Source: an uncultured Acetatifactor sp.
GTDB lineage: Bacteria > Bacillota > Clostridia > Lachnospirales > Lachnospiraceae
Assembly: GCA_949840885.1 (NCBI GenBank)
Contig: CATKYJ010000001.1
Location: 157,583 to 221,582, forward strand
DNA length: 64,000 bases
Direction: 5' to 3'
In this document: positions 44,544 through 53,227 of the stretch, piece after piece
Position numbering within the stretch: position 1 is the first letter of the stretch
Layout: each line of letters opens with the position of its first letter
The notes under the pieces: model-generated
What the model saw: the letters and a program-made list of their open reading frames with translations, nothing else
The model's database searches: none
Told to the model about the DNA's origin: nothing
Translations under genes and position numbers: made by a program

Positions 44544-45302
44544 ATGATTCGTCTGATTTTAGTGGCACTCTACCTGTTTTTATTCCTGGTTCTTTCCATT
44601 CCTGTGCTGATAGCGGAGCACTTCATCGGAAAGCGAAATCCCAAGCACAAGGACCGGCTCTCCAAGGCGCTGGTGGGCTGGGGCTTTCGCTGCATCTCCA
44701 GGCTGGCTGGCACAAAACTCATCGTAAGGGGCCGGGAGAATCTTCCCACGGACAGCGCGGCTCTCTACGTAGGCAATCACCGCAGCTATTTCGACATTGT
44801 GCTCACCTACCCCATTTTCCCCAAAACCACGGGATTTATCGCAAAAAAAGAAATGCTGCGCTATCCGCTGCTGCGAGACTGGATGCGCAACATCCATTGC
44901 CTGTTCCTGGACAGGGACAATATCAAGGAAGGCTTGAAGACCATCCTGGCAGGGGTGGAAGAGGTGAAAAACGGCGTGTCCCAATGCATTTTCCCGGAGG
45001 GAACACGCAACAAGGTAAACGATACCTTTCTGCCTTTCCATGAGGGGAGCTTTAAGATAGCGGAAAAGGGCAATGTCCCGGTAGTCCCCATGGTCATAGT
45101 GAACTCGGCGGACATTTTTGAGGATCATCTGCCGCGGATCAGGCCCGCCAAAGTGGTCATTGAGTTCCAACCTCCTTTTGACATGAAAGAGTTGGATCGT
45201 AGCGTGAAAAAGAACATGGGCTCTTATGTCAGCGGGATCATTGCCAAACGGTACTTTGAGTTGAAAGCGGAATATTTTCCGGCGGCCCCGCCGAAACAGT
45301 GA
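44544..45302 (+). CDS. plsC: 1-acyl-sn-glycerol-3-phosphate acyltransferase
   Basis: It adds the second acyl chain to lysophosphatidic acid at the membrane. The 252-residue protein has an N-terminal membrane segment, the HX4D motif in GNHRSYFDIV (His79, Asp84), and the FPEGTRN motif that binds the phosphate. AGGAAAGG lies upstream of the ATG. It converges with the histidine-kinase gene, with an 80-bp gap between their stops. Confidence 0.92.
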   Translation: MIRLILVALYLFLFLVLSIPVLIAEHFIGKRNPKHKDRLSKALVGWGFRCISRLAGTKLIVRGRENLPTDSAALYVGNHRSYFDIVLTYPIFPKTTGFIAKKEMLRYPLLRDWMRNIHCLFLDRDNIKEGLKTILAGVEEVKNGVSQCIFPEGTRNKVNDTFLPFHEGSFKIAEKGNVPVVPMVIVNSADIFEDHLPRIRPAKVVIEFQPPFDMKELDRSVKKNMGSYVSGIIAKRYFELKAEYFPAAPPKQ

Positions 45303-45382
45303 GCTTCATGGACAGGAACGAACCGCGTAACGGCTGCGAAGCAAATACCAAATGCTGCCCACTCCATGGCTGTCCCGGCGGC

Positions 45383-46546
45383 CTACGTCCGGAGAGGGAG
45401 TTTTACCTGAAAGCTAGTCACCTCGTCCTCGCTCTTTGCGGTGATGGCGCCGCCATGCAGAGTTACGATTTCCTTTGCGATGGCAAGCCCCAGCCCTGCC
45501 CCTCCCGTGTTGGTGGCTCTGGCATCGTCCAGTCGGAAGAATTTCTCAAAGATGGTCTCCAGCTTGTGAGGCGGAATGGTTCTGCCGTGGTTAGATATGG
45601 CTATCTGTACACTGTTCTCCGCCCTCTTGCATTCCAGGTCGATCTCAGTGCCGGGATAGCTGTAGGAAATGGCGTTTTTCAGAATATTATTGAACACCCT
45701 GGCCAGTTTCTCCCCGTCTGCGTAGAGGGTCAGGCCGCCTGACAATTCCGGCTCCGTCTCCAACCGGATGGTGTTCCCATGCTCGCTTAACAGCGGATAG
45801 AACTCGTCCACCATCTGTTCCAGCAGGAAAGACAGGTTCACAGTCTCTTTTTCCAGCACGATTGTCTGCAGGTTGTAGCGGGTAATCTCGAAGAACTCAC
45901 CTATCAGCTTCTCCAGCCGCAGGGCCTTGTCCAGCGTGATGTGGACATACTTGGCCCTCTGGGCGGCAGGCATGTCCGGAGCCTCATCGCAGAGGCTCAA
46001 GTATCCGATAACTGACGTCAGCGGTGTCTTTAAATCATGGGCAAGGTAGGTGATCAGATCGTTCTTTCGGTTTGCCTCCTCCCGCAGCATCTGGGCACTT
46101 CGCTGCATGTCGGCCTTGATCTCCACGATCCGCAGCGAGATCTCCTCATAGCCGCTGGGGAATACCTCCAAGGCCTCCCTGTCGTGGCGCATGTAATCGT
46201 CAATCATCCGGCCTGCCTCCCGCAAGGCTGTTTTCGTCTGTCTGGACGCGTACAAAATGGACACTGTCCGCACCAGCACGATCACCACTGCAACCAGGAC
46301 AAGCAGCCCGATGAACAGTGTCCTCTTCAGGTTCGGCCAGTTGATGCTCTTCGTATAATACCCGTCCACATACGCGTCCCCCAGAGCAATCCAGTCTGTG
46401 TATATGAATTTTTGTTCTATCCATTCCCTCATGAATCCATTGAGAATCTGATCCAGAAAATCATACAGAATGTTGCACAGGACAAGGCCTCCCACAAGGA
46501 TCAGGCAGGTGGCCAGAAAACGTTTCAATTTTTGCTTAGCCCTCAA
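45383..46546 (-). CDS. VanS-like sensor histidine kinase
   Basis: The 387-residue protein has two membrane segments (about 10-32 and 75-97) around a short outer loop and a HAMP-like linker. The kinase core follows: YLAHDLKTPLTSVIGYL (phosphorylated His), NNILKNAIS (N box) and GGAGLGLAIAKEIV (G box). It resembles kinases paired with VanR-type regulators. It starts at TTG 46546, overlapping the regulator gene by 11 bp, which points to coupled translation. The short outer loop gives little room for a periplasmic sensor, so the signal may be sensed within the membrane. Confidence 0.88.
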   Translation of the reverse strand: MRAKQKLKRFLATCLILVGGLVLCNILYDFLDQILNGFMREWIEQKFIYTDWIALGDAYVDGYYTKSINWPNLKRTLFIGLLVLVAVVIVLVRTVSILYASRQTKTALREAGRMIDDYMRHDREALEVFPSGYEEISLRIVEIKADMQRSAQMLREEANRKNDLITYLAHDLKTPLTSVIGYLSLCDEAPDMPAAQRAKYVHITLDKALRLEKLIGEFFEITRYNLQTIVLEKETVNLSFLLEQMVDEFYPLLSEHGNTIRLETEPELSGGLTLYADGEKLARVFNNILKNAISYSYPGTEIDLECKRAENSVQIAISNHGRTIPPHKLETIFEKFFRLDDARATNTGGAGLGLAIAKEIVTLHGGAITAKSEDEVTSFQVKLPLRT

Positions 46547-47225
46547 TTTTGTACCCGCACCCCCAGACTGTCTTGATGTATTTCGGATGTTCGAAAGAAT
46601 CGCCCATCTTTTCCCGCAGATGCCTTATGTGCACCGTGATGGTGTTGTTCTTGGTATAATACTCGTCCTCCCAGATGAGGTGGAAGAGTTCCTCCGCGCT
46701 GACCACCTGGCCCTTTCTCTGGCAGAGAATGCGCAGGATAGAGAACTCCGTTGGGGTCAGGTTCAGAGGTTTCTCGTTCAGGAAGCATTCGTGGGTCTTC
46801 GCGTTCAGGGTCAGGCCCGATATCTCCAGCAGGTCTTCCTGCTGGACACCAGTGTTGTAGCGTTTGTACCGGCGCAGCTGGGCTTTCACCCGGGCCACCA
46901 GTTCCAGTGGCAGGAATGGTTTGGTCATATAGTCGTCCGCGCCCATGGTGAGGCCGGTGATCTTGTCCGTCTCCTCCCCTTTCGCCGTCAGCATGATGAT
47001 GGGGTAAGTGTGGCTTTCCCTGATCTTTCGGCAGATGTCCAGGCCGCTTGCCCCCGGCAGCATAATGTCCAGGATAGCAAGGTCGGGCTGCCTGCTCTCC
47101 GCGATTTCCATGGCCTGGGCTCCGTCATAGGATTTGATTACCTGGTAGCCCTCGTTCTCCAGGTACAGGGCCACCAGGTCTGCGATCTCTTTCTCATCAT
47201 CCGCCACTAGTATGACTTCGTTCAT
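46536..47225 (-). CDS. VanR-like response regulator (OmpR family)
   Basis: The 229-residue protein has a receiver domain with VADDEKEIADL, phosphoacceptor Asp53 in LAILDIMLPG, and the conserved Thr and Lys in LTAKGEE and TKPF. An OmpR-type winged helix follows (EFSILRILCQRKGQVVSAEE, KTVWGCGYKIEG). I chose the ATG at 47225 after GAGGG. Upstream, TATAAT (47329-47324) lacks a good -35 box, as expected of a promoter activated by a regulator. Its neighbours murF and ddl suggest that cell-wall stress is sensed. Confidence 0.9.
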   Translation of the reverse strand: MNEVILVADDEKEIADLVALYLENEGYQVIKSYDGAQAMEIAESRQPDLAILDIMLPGASGLDICRKIRESHTYPIIMLTAKGEETDKITGLTMGADDYMTKPFLPLELVARVKAQLRRYKRYNTGVQQEDLLEISGLTLNAKTHECFLNEKPLNLTPTEFSILRILCQRKGQVVSAEELFHLIWEDEYYTKNNTITVHIRHLREKMGDSFEHPKYIKTVWGCGYKIEG

Positions 47226-47426
47226 AGGTTCCCTCTTTTCCGGCTTTTGTCCGACTGCCGCCATAATGCAGACTTTCCCGTCTTCCCGGTATGACTTCTG
47301 TTACAAGTTCTTCTCATATAATTATTATACTCTATAAGTGCTAAAAATGGATTAAGATTTTCCTAATGTTCTCTACTGTTCATTTGGCTGCCCGTCCTTT
47401 GCACCGGGGATTTTTGCGGCGGCGGT

Positions 47427-49154
47427 TCACTCCATGGCCTGCAGGAAAGCCAGGATTTCTGAAAATCCGCAATCGTGGGAGGCCTTGACCAGGATGGAAC
47501 TGCCCTTTGGTATCAGGGAGGCGCTGTCTGCCGCCATGGCCTCCAGCAGGACTTTGCGGTTGGGATAGTGGAGAATGCGGCGGGGCGGGACAGCCTGACC
47601 CGCGTCCGACAGATCTGCCGCTTCCTGAGCTGCTATCCTTTGGTCTGCCTTTGCGCGGCCCGCTTTCTCCTGCTCTACTGCTGCCTGGTACATATAGCGG
47701 GACTCCTCTCCTACGCAGAGAATGGTGTCAATCCCCACCTCCACGGCATAGCTGCCCATCTGGGCATGGTAATCATGGGAATTCTCCCCCAGATTCAGCA
47801 TGTCGCCCAGAATCGCCACTTTCCGGGTATCCGCCAGTGCCAACAGCTCCAGGGCAGCTTTCACGGAGGCCGGATTGGCGTTGTAGCAGTCGTCGATGAT
47901 GGTATGGCGGGGGTGGCTGATGATGTGGGTACGCCCGTCCACGGCCGCCACTTTGGCGATGCCGGCGGCAATCTGCTCTCCTGTCAGCCCGAGCAGCCGT
48001 GCCACACATGCGGCTGCAGCAGCGTTTAGTACCATGTGCCTGCCGGGCTGGGGGACATGTACCGGAAGCCTGTGGTATCCGGGCCAGTCCGTGCTTTTTG
48101 CTGTGCCGTCTGTCTCTGCGTTATTTATGTCTGATGTATTCGCCAGCCTTGTACCGCTCATTTCGGACATTTTTTCTGCCTGCGCGCCGTCTTCATATGC
48201 GGCCTCCTCTGCCCATCTTCCGTCCATTCCCGGCACTTTCCCCAGTCGGGCGCCTGATGCACCTGTAGCCGCTTCCAACTCTGCGCTATTCCAAGCAGTT
48301 CGAACCGGCGCCAAGAGCAGCGCAGCATCGCTGCCCCAAAGGCCCCTGCCCACAATGTCCACTGCCGACACCTCCTGGGATGCACTGCTACCAAGCCCGA
48401 AGAAATGGGGCTTGTGTCCTTTGATCTCTTCCAGGCCGTTCAGCTTGTCGTCCTCGCCGTTCAAGCAGATCTCTCCATCCGCGGACATGTAGTCAAAAAT
48501 TTCCGATTTCGCCCGAAGTATGCCGTCCCTGTCCTTTAGATTGTTCAGATGGCTCTGGCCGATATTGGTGATGACGCAGATATCCGGCCTGGCCATTTTG
48601 CTCAGGCGCCTCATCTCCCCGAAATCGCTGATGCCCATCTCTACCACCGCCACCTCATGCTCTCTGCGGATGCGCAGCAAAGTCAGGGGCACGCCGATCT
48701 CATTGTTGAAATTGCCCGCTGTCTTCAGCACATTGTATTTTTCCGCCAGGACACCGGCGATGAACTCCTTGGTGCTGGTCTTGCCCACACTGCCGGTGAT
48801 GCCTATGACTTTTACGGAAAGCTTCTTTCGGTAGGCTTCCGCCATGTCCTTTAAGGCCTGCAGAGTGTCCTCCACCAGAACGTAGCAGCCCCATGCCAAA
48901 GCGGTATCCTCCCCCATTTCCTCCGGCGTTTTCTGCGTCACCGCCAGAACGGCGCCTTTCGCGAAAGCCCCACGGATAAAGCAGTGCCCGTCCACCCGCT
49001 CTCCCGCAGTGGCGATGAACACGCCCCCTGGCTCCACTGCCCGGGAGTCGATGACTACGGAACTGACACATGTGTCGCCATCTGCCTTTCCGCCCTGCAC
49101 CACCAGCCTCCCTCCGCAGGCCTGCGCAATCTCCTTTATCGTCAAATCCATCAT
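47427..49154 (-). CDS. murF: UDP-N-acetylmuramoyl-tripeptide-D-alanyl-D-alanine ligase with an insertion
   Basis: It adds D-Ala-D-Ala to the UDP-MurNAc-tripeptide. The 575-residue protein shows the N-terminal domain (SSVVIDSRAVEPGGVFIA), the ATP loop GITGSVGKTSTKE (118-130), NFNNEIGVPLTL, GISDFGEM, the ADP-binding DDCYNANP block, and the C-terminal domain. It is over 100 residues longer than usual. Most of the extra length is a low-complexity Ala/Glu/Gly insertion at about 275-360 in the central domain, between FFGLGSSAS and the GRHMVLNAAAA block. The start at ATG 49154 is weakly supported, as GGAAAGGAT lies 12 bases away. The ddl gene lies just upstream. Confidence 0.92.
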   Translation of the reverse strand: MMDLTIKEIAQACGGRLVVQGGKADGDTCVSSVVIDSRAVEPGGVFIATAGERVDGHCFIRGAFAKGAVLAVTQKTPEEMGEDTALAWGCYVLVEDTLQALKDMAEAYRKKLSVKVIGITGSVGKTSTKEFIAGVLAEKYNVLKTAGNFNNEIGVPLTLLRIRREHEVAVVEMGISDFGEMRRLSKMARPDICVITNIGQSHLNNLKDRDGILRAKSEIFDYMSADGEICLNGEDDKLNGLEEIKGHKPHFFGLGSSASQEVSAVDIVGRGLWGSDAALLLAPVRTAWNSAELEAATGASGARLGKVPGMDGRWAEEAAYEDGAQAEKMSEMSGTRLANTSDINNAETDGTAKSTDWPGYHRLPVHVPQPGRHMVLNAAAAACVARLLGLTGEQIAAGIAKVAAVDGRTHIISHPRHTIIDDCYNANPASVKAALELLALADTRKVAILGDMLNLGENSHDYHAQMGSYAVEVGIDTILCVGEESRYMYQAAVEQEKAGRAKADQRIAAQEAADLSDAGQAVPPRRILHYPNRKVLLEAMAADSASLIPKGSSILVKASHDCGFSEILAFLQAME

Positions 49155-49324
49155 GATCTGTTTTCCATCCTTTCCCCTATTCTCCCAGCCCCATGCATTT
49201 CCCCGCATTTTTTTCCGTTTCCCTTTTTCCTGAACCCCATTCCCCTGCTTCCATCTTCCGCTGTCTTTCCTGCTTTCCCGGCAGCCTCCGGCTCTTTGTA
49301 CCGACCGCCTGGTTCCGCGCCGCT

Positions 49325-50350
49325 TTATCCCCTATGTACCATCCGCACAATCTCCTCACACAGCTGCCCAAAGTCCATGCCCGCCGCGGCAGCCTCCTGA
49401 GGCAGCAGGGAAGTGGGCGTCATTCCTGGCAGGGTATTGGCCTCCAGGCAGTAGATTTCCCCGTCCCCGCTCATGATATAGTCCATCCTGGCATAGCTTT
49501 TCAGACGCAAAATCGAGAATACCTGCTCTGCGATTTCCTGCATCCTGCGGCTCTTCTCCTCCGGAATCTGCGCCGGGCAGGTCTCCACGGTAGTGCCCGC
49601 CTGATATTTGTTCCGGTAATCGTAGAAGCCCTCCTTGGGCGCCATCTCTATCACCGGCAGGGCTTTCCCGTCCATGACCCCCACGGAGAACTCCCTGCCT
49701 TTGATATACTGCTCCACGATCACCTCTCTGCCGTAGCGGAAAGCCTCCCCTTTGGCCTGTTCATACTCTGAGGCATCCTTTGCGATGCACACGCCTATGC
49801 TGGAGCCGCCGCAGGAGGTCTTTACGATTCTGGGATAAGGGATTTCCTCGGTTTCAGGCTCTCCCCGTTTCATCCTGATGCCCCGGGGCGTAGGAATCCC
49901 ATGGGCCCGGAACAGATCCTTTGTAATGCCCTTATCCATGGCCAGGCAGGAGCCTGTGAAATCCGCCCCCGTATAGGGAATGCCCAGCAGGTCAAAGCAG
50001 GCCTGGATCCTGCCGTCTTCCCCATTTGCCCCGTGCAGGGCCAGGAACACGCAGTCCGCCTCTGCACAGATCTCCAGCACATGAGGGCCAAAAAATCCCT
50101 TTCCGCCATCTCCCCGTAAAGCTTTCACCGCCTCCAGGTCGGGACACTCCTCCCCCACCGCGCTCACTGTGGCCGCCCAGTCCGTATCCTGTTCAAAAAT
50201 CCCTTTCAGGTCTCCCTCATACCCCAAGTACACATCCAGCAGAATCGCCTGATGTCCGTTTTTTCGAAGCGCCTGGTATATCATGCCTCCGGAACTCAGC
50301 GACACGTCCCGCTCCGAGCTGATTCCTCCCGCCAAAACTACGATTTTCAT
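49325..50350 (-). CDS. ddl: D-alanine-D-alanine ligase
   Basis: It makes the D-Ala-D-Ala dipeptide that MurF uses next. The 341-residue ATP-grasp protein has AGGISSERDVSLSSG (catalytic Glu), ALHGANGEDG, TSCGGSSIG, an omega loop FYDYRNKY with the Tyr typical of D-Ala-D-Ala ligases, and EANTLPGMTPTSLLP. That Tyr argues against a D-lactate or D-serine ligase of the vancomycin-resistance type. AGGGG sets the ATG at 50350. It precedes murF by 170 bp on the same strand, an expected pairing. Confidence 0.93.
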   Translation of the reverse strand: MKIVVLAGGISSERDVSLSSGGMIYQALRKNGHQAILLDVYLGYEGDLKGIFEQDTDWAATVSAVGEECPDLEAVKALRGDGGKGFFGPHVLEICAEADCVFLALHGANGEDGRIQACFDLLGIPYTGADFTGSCLAMDKGITKDLFRAHGIPTPRGIRMKRGEPETEEIPYPRIVKTSCGGSSIGVCIAKDASEYEQAKGEAFRYGREVIVEQYIKGREFSVGVMDGKALPVIEMAPKEGFYDYRNKYQAGTTVETCPAQIPEEKSRRMQEIAEQVFSILRLKSYARMDYIMSGDGEIYCLEANTLPGMTPTSLLPQEAAAAGMDFGQLCEEIVRMVHRG

Positions 50351-50730
50351 AAAACCCCTCACTTTCCCCGGCATTCCGCGCATGCGTTCTGTCCCCATTG
50401 CTCTTGCCCGGTCCCGCCTGCGCGCCATACAGCCATTCTATTGATAGATATTCTGCTAACGGCAGATAAATGACAGCAAGAGAACGAATCCTCTGCGCAT
50501 ATCTTTATTTTATTAATCCGCCGGCTATCCGTCAAGCCTTAAGAACACGAATAGAACCATATCATTTCTCCAGGACAGAAGCCGCCCGGTTCTTTACAGC
50601 CATACGCCCTATTAAAGTTTAGAACAAAGCTGCACAGGAACCCCCGGCAGCGCGTGGATGACTTCCTGTATTCCCTCTACATGTCCCGGTTGCTCCCTTT
50701 GAAGAACCAGGGAGCTTGGTGCAGCAATTT
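50351..50730. other. Intergenic stretch without a gene
   Basis: Between ddl and the amidohydrolase gene I see no coding region. It must hold the ddl-murF promoter, but no box pair stands out; TTGATA at 50445-50440 (minus) has no good -10 partner. Confidence 0.5.
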
Positions 50731-50770
50731 AAAAAGGCAGTCCGGCGACTTTTTTCGTCAGACTGCCCCT
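50731..50770 (-). terminator. Terminator overlapping the 3' end of the amidohydrolase gene
   Basis: GGCAGTC (50767-50761 on the minus strand, inside the last codons) pairs with GACTGCC (50742-50736), followed by five U. The stop codon lies in the loop region. Confidence 0.75.
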
Positions 50771-51939
50771 TTTGCCTCATCGGCCTCATATACGATTTCT
50801 CCATTGATGATGGTATACAGCGTCCGCGTGAACACCTCCATGGGATTTCCGGTGAAGACTGCAATGTCTGCATCTTTACCCACCTCCAGGCTGCCTACTC
50901 TGTCCGCCACGCCGCAGATCATGGCCGGATGGATGGTGATGGCCTTATAGCCCTCCTCCAGCGCAAGCCCCGACTTCACCGCCAGTCCCGCGCACAAGGG
51001 CAAGGACTGAATCAATGACACCGGATGATCCGTGGTGACGGCAGTCATAACTCCCGCCTGATTCAGGACGCCCACGGTCTTGAATGCCATGTTCTGCACC
51101 TCGATCTTAGATCTGCTGGCCAGGTCGGGGCCCACGATGGCGGGAAAGCCCTCCTGTGCCAATTCCCTGGCGATCAGGTGCCCCTCGGAACAATGATCCA
51201 ATGTCATCTTCAGATTGAATTCCTTTGCAATGCGCACCGCCGTAAAGATATCGTCTACCCGGTGCACATGAGCCTTTATGGGAATCTCCCGATTCAGCAC
51301 CGGCATCCAGCACTCCAGCCGGAAGTCCTCCTCGAAATCCTCACCGCTCCGGGCTGCATTTTGTTTCTTCTTCCGGTAAGCGAAAGCCTTTGTCAGTTCC
51401 TCCCGCAGCATGGCGGCAATGGCCATCCTGGTAGAGGGGCTTTTCCCCTGACCGGAATAGTTCACCTTGGGATTCTCGCCAAAAGCCACTTTCATGGCCG
51501 CCGGAGCCTTTACCACCAAATCATCCGCTCTTCGCCCCCTTGTCTTCAAAAAGGCGAACTGCCCGCCCACCACATTGGAGCTGCCAGGTCCTATCATAGC
51601 CGAGGTAATGCCTGCCCGGACGGCATCGTCAAAGGCTGCGTCCATGGTATTCACTGCGTCCACGGCCCTTAGGTAGGGCGTGACGGGCTCCACCGTCTCA
51701 TTGCAGTCATCCCCCTCCATACCTTTCTTCTCCTCCGTGATGCCCATGTGACAGTGGGCCTCTATAATCCCCGGCATAACCAACCCATTCCTGGCCACAA
51801 TAACCCGCTCGCCAGAAGCGGGATGGAGCGCCCCATCCCGCTTTCCGATTTCCGCAATCTTCCCATCCAGCACCCGCAGATACCCGTCCCGAATATCCGC
51901 GCCGGCCATGGTCTTGATCACCCCGCCAACAATATACAT
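50758..51939 (-). CDS. Amidohydrolase-superfamily protein (imidazolonepropionase/prolidase-like)
   Basis: The 393-residue protein has the metal-dependent hydrolase layout: IIEAHCHMGI (His62, His64), IKAHVHRVDD, LDHCSEGH, and TTDHPVS with the catalytic Asp. A C-terminal beta part follows (GSLEVGKDADIAVFTGNPME). It has no signal peptide and belongs to the cyclic-amide-cleaving branch, but the substrate is unknown. GAGGAGG sets the ATG at 51939. It follows the SpoIIQ-like gene by 112 bp. Confidence 0.85.
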   Translation of the reverse strand: MYIVGGVIKTMAGADIRDGYLRVLDGKIAEIGKRDGALHPASGERVIVARNGLVMPGIIEAHCHMGITEEKKGMEGDDCNETVEPVTPYLRAVDAVNTMDAAFDDAVRAGITSAMIGPGSSNVVGGQFAFLKTRGRRADDLVVKAPAAMKVAFGENPKVNYSGQGKSPSTRMAIAAMLREELTKAFAYRKKKQNAARSGEDFEEDFRLECWMPVLNREIPIKAHVHRVDDIFTAVRIAKEFNLKMTLDHCSEGHLIARELAQEGFPAIVGPDLASRSKIEVQNMAFKTVGVLNQAGVMTAVTTDHPVSLIQSLPLCAGLAVKSGLALEEGYKAITIHPAMICGVADRVGSLEVGKDADIAVFTGNPMEVFTRTLYTIINGEIVYEADEAKGAV

Positions 51940-52051
51940 CCCAACCTCCTCAATCTCTTCGATCCTGCTTTCCCACAGCCTGCTGCAGAGCCGTCCATCC
52001 ACCAGCCCAGAAGTTCTTGGGCGGTGAATCGCCCTGGAACTTCTTCCCGCG

Positions 52052-53077
52052 CTAGTATTGGAGCAACGCCTCCGGATCCATAGGAGTCCCATTCATGGTA
52101 AGCTTCAGGTAAAGATTACTTCCCTCCAAGGTAAAATACTTGGTAGGCGCTGCAATGAATCCGATGACCTGGCCCGGCTCCACGCGGCTGCCCTCCATCA
52201 CCCGTATCTCATCCAGCTGGCCGTAAGTAATCTGATACCCGTCCCCCAGATCCATGGTGAGCGCATGTCCGATCTCCTCGTTCTCAAATATGGCTGTGAC
52301 CGTGCCGTCCGCGCAGGCTGTCACGGCCTCTCCCTGGTTGGCGGCTATCATCAGGGCAGGATTGTACTTAAAGTGATCCAACGTGGTAAAGTAGACACCA
52401 CCATCCATGCTGAAAGGAATCAGCACCTCGCCGCTTACAGGGCGCAGCAGCCCCTCGCTCTGGGCAAAATGCAGGGGCTCAACAGCCACCGCGCTGCCCT
52501 CCGTATCCTCTGCCGCCGGGCTGTCCGTATTCTCTGCGCTATCCGGATTCTGGGTGCTGCCCGCATCCGGCGCGCTGCCTGCATCCTCCACCGGCACATC
52601 CGGCGTAGCCGTGGCGCCTGCGTCCGTCTTGTTCTTATCCTCTGTCTTGTCCTTATCTTTCGGCTTCTCTTTCACCACCTCCGGCTCCTGGGCAATGGTA
52701 TCCTGAGACGGCACATCCTCAGGCGCCTCCTGGCTGGCCCCGTCGGTCAGTCCGGGGATTTGCACCAGCCCGGAGCCCGCCTCCATAGGCAGATAATCCA
52801 GGTCATCGTCCATCCCTGCAATTTCCTTTGAACTGTCCGCGATGTCCGGCGTACTTACGCTTTCCTCCACCGGATCGTTCTTTGCGATCTCTTCATACTT
52901 ATCCTCCACATTGTCCTCCAGCTTCGTGAAGTCAATGGTGTAACCATCTCCCTCTTCCTGGTTCTGGTTGGACTTCATGTAGATTCCCGTCATGGTCAGC
53001 GCCGCAAGCACGAACACGGATGAGGCGATCATGATGGTGCGCTCCTTTTTCGCATTGTTCCTTCTGTTTTTTTTCAT
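52052..53077 (-). CDS. SpoIIQ-like membrane protein with degenerate LytM (M23) domain
   Basis: The 341-residue protein has a short cytoplasmic tail, one membrane segment (about 15-35), a long Asp/Glu/Pro-rich extracytoplasmic linker with KDKDKTEDKNK repeats, and a C-terminal M23 fold (GEAVTACADGTVTAIFENEE, GDGYQITYGQL, NLYLKLTMNG). The metal ligands of active peptidases are absent: the first His-x3-Asp reads HFKYN, and the HxH pair reads LKL. This resembles forespore SpoIIQ, which binds SpoIIIAH. No spoIIIAH is in the window, so the link is by architecture only. The start at ATG 53077 follows AAGGGAA. Confidence 0.72.
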   Translation of the reverse strand: MKKNRRNNAKKERTIMIASSVFVLAALTMTGIYMKSNQNQEEGDGYTIDFTKLEDNVEDKYEEIAKNDPVEESVSTPDIADSSKEIAGMDDDLDYLPMEAGSGLVQIPGLTDGASQEAPEDVPSQDTIAQEPEVVKEKPKDKDKTEDKNKTDAGATATPDVPVEDAGSAPDAGSTQNPDSAENTDSPAAEDTEGSAVAVEPLHFAQSEGLLRPVSGEVLIPFSMDGGVYFTTLDHFKYNPALMIAANQGEAVTACADGTVTAIFENEEIGHALTMDLGDGYQITYGQLDEIRVMEGSRVEPGQVIGFIAAPTKYFTLEGSNLYLKLTMNGTPMDPEALLQY

Positions 53078-53174
53078 AGCTGACTTCCCTTCCTTTTTCA
53101 TTCCAAGCAAACTCGTTTTGAGAGATTCATTTTTCTCATTGACAGTTTGCCCCACAGGAAAAGAATTATGCACG

Positions 53175-53209
53175 AAAAAAGACAGCTTCTCATATTGAAA
53201 AGCTGTCTT
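53175..53209 (-). terminator. Terminator of the calcium-binding protein gene
   Basis: AAGACAGCTT and AAGCTGTCTT form a 10-bp stem with an 11-base loop, followed by about six U on the minus strand. Confidence 0.85.
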
Positions 53210-53227
53210 ACCTTGTTTTCATGTATT

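Noticed and set aside
45383..50350. Vancomycin-resistance operon
   Set aside because: The ligase has the Tyr-containing omega loop of D-Ala-D-Ala enzymes, and vanH, vanX, vanXY and vanT homologues are absent.
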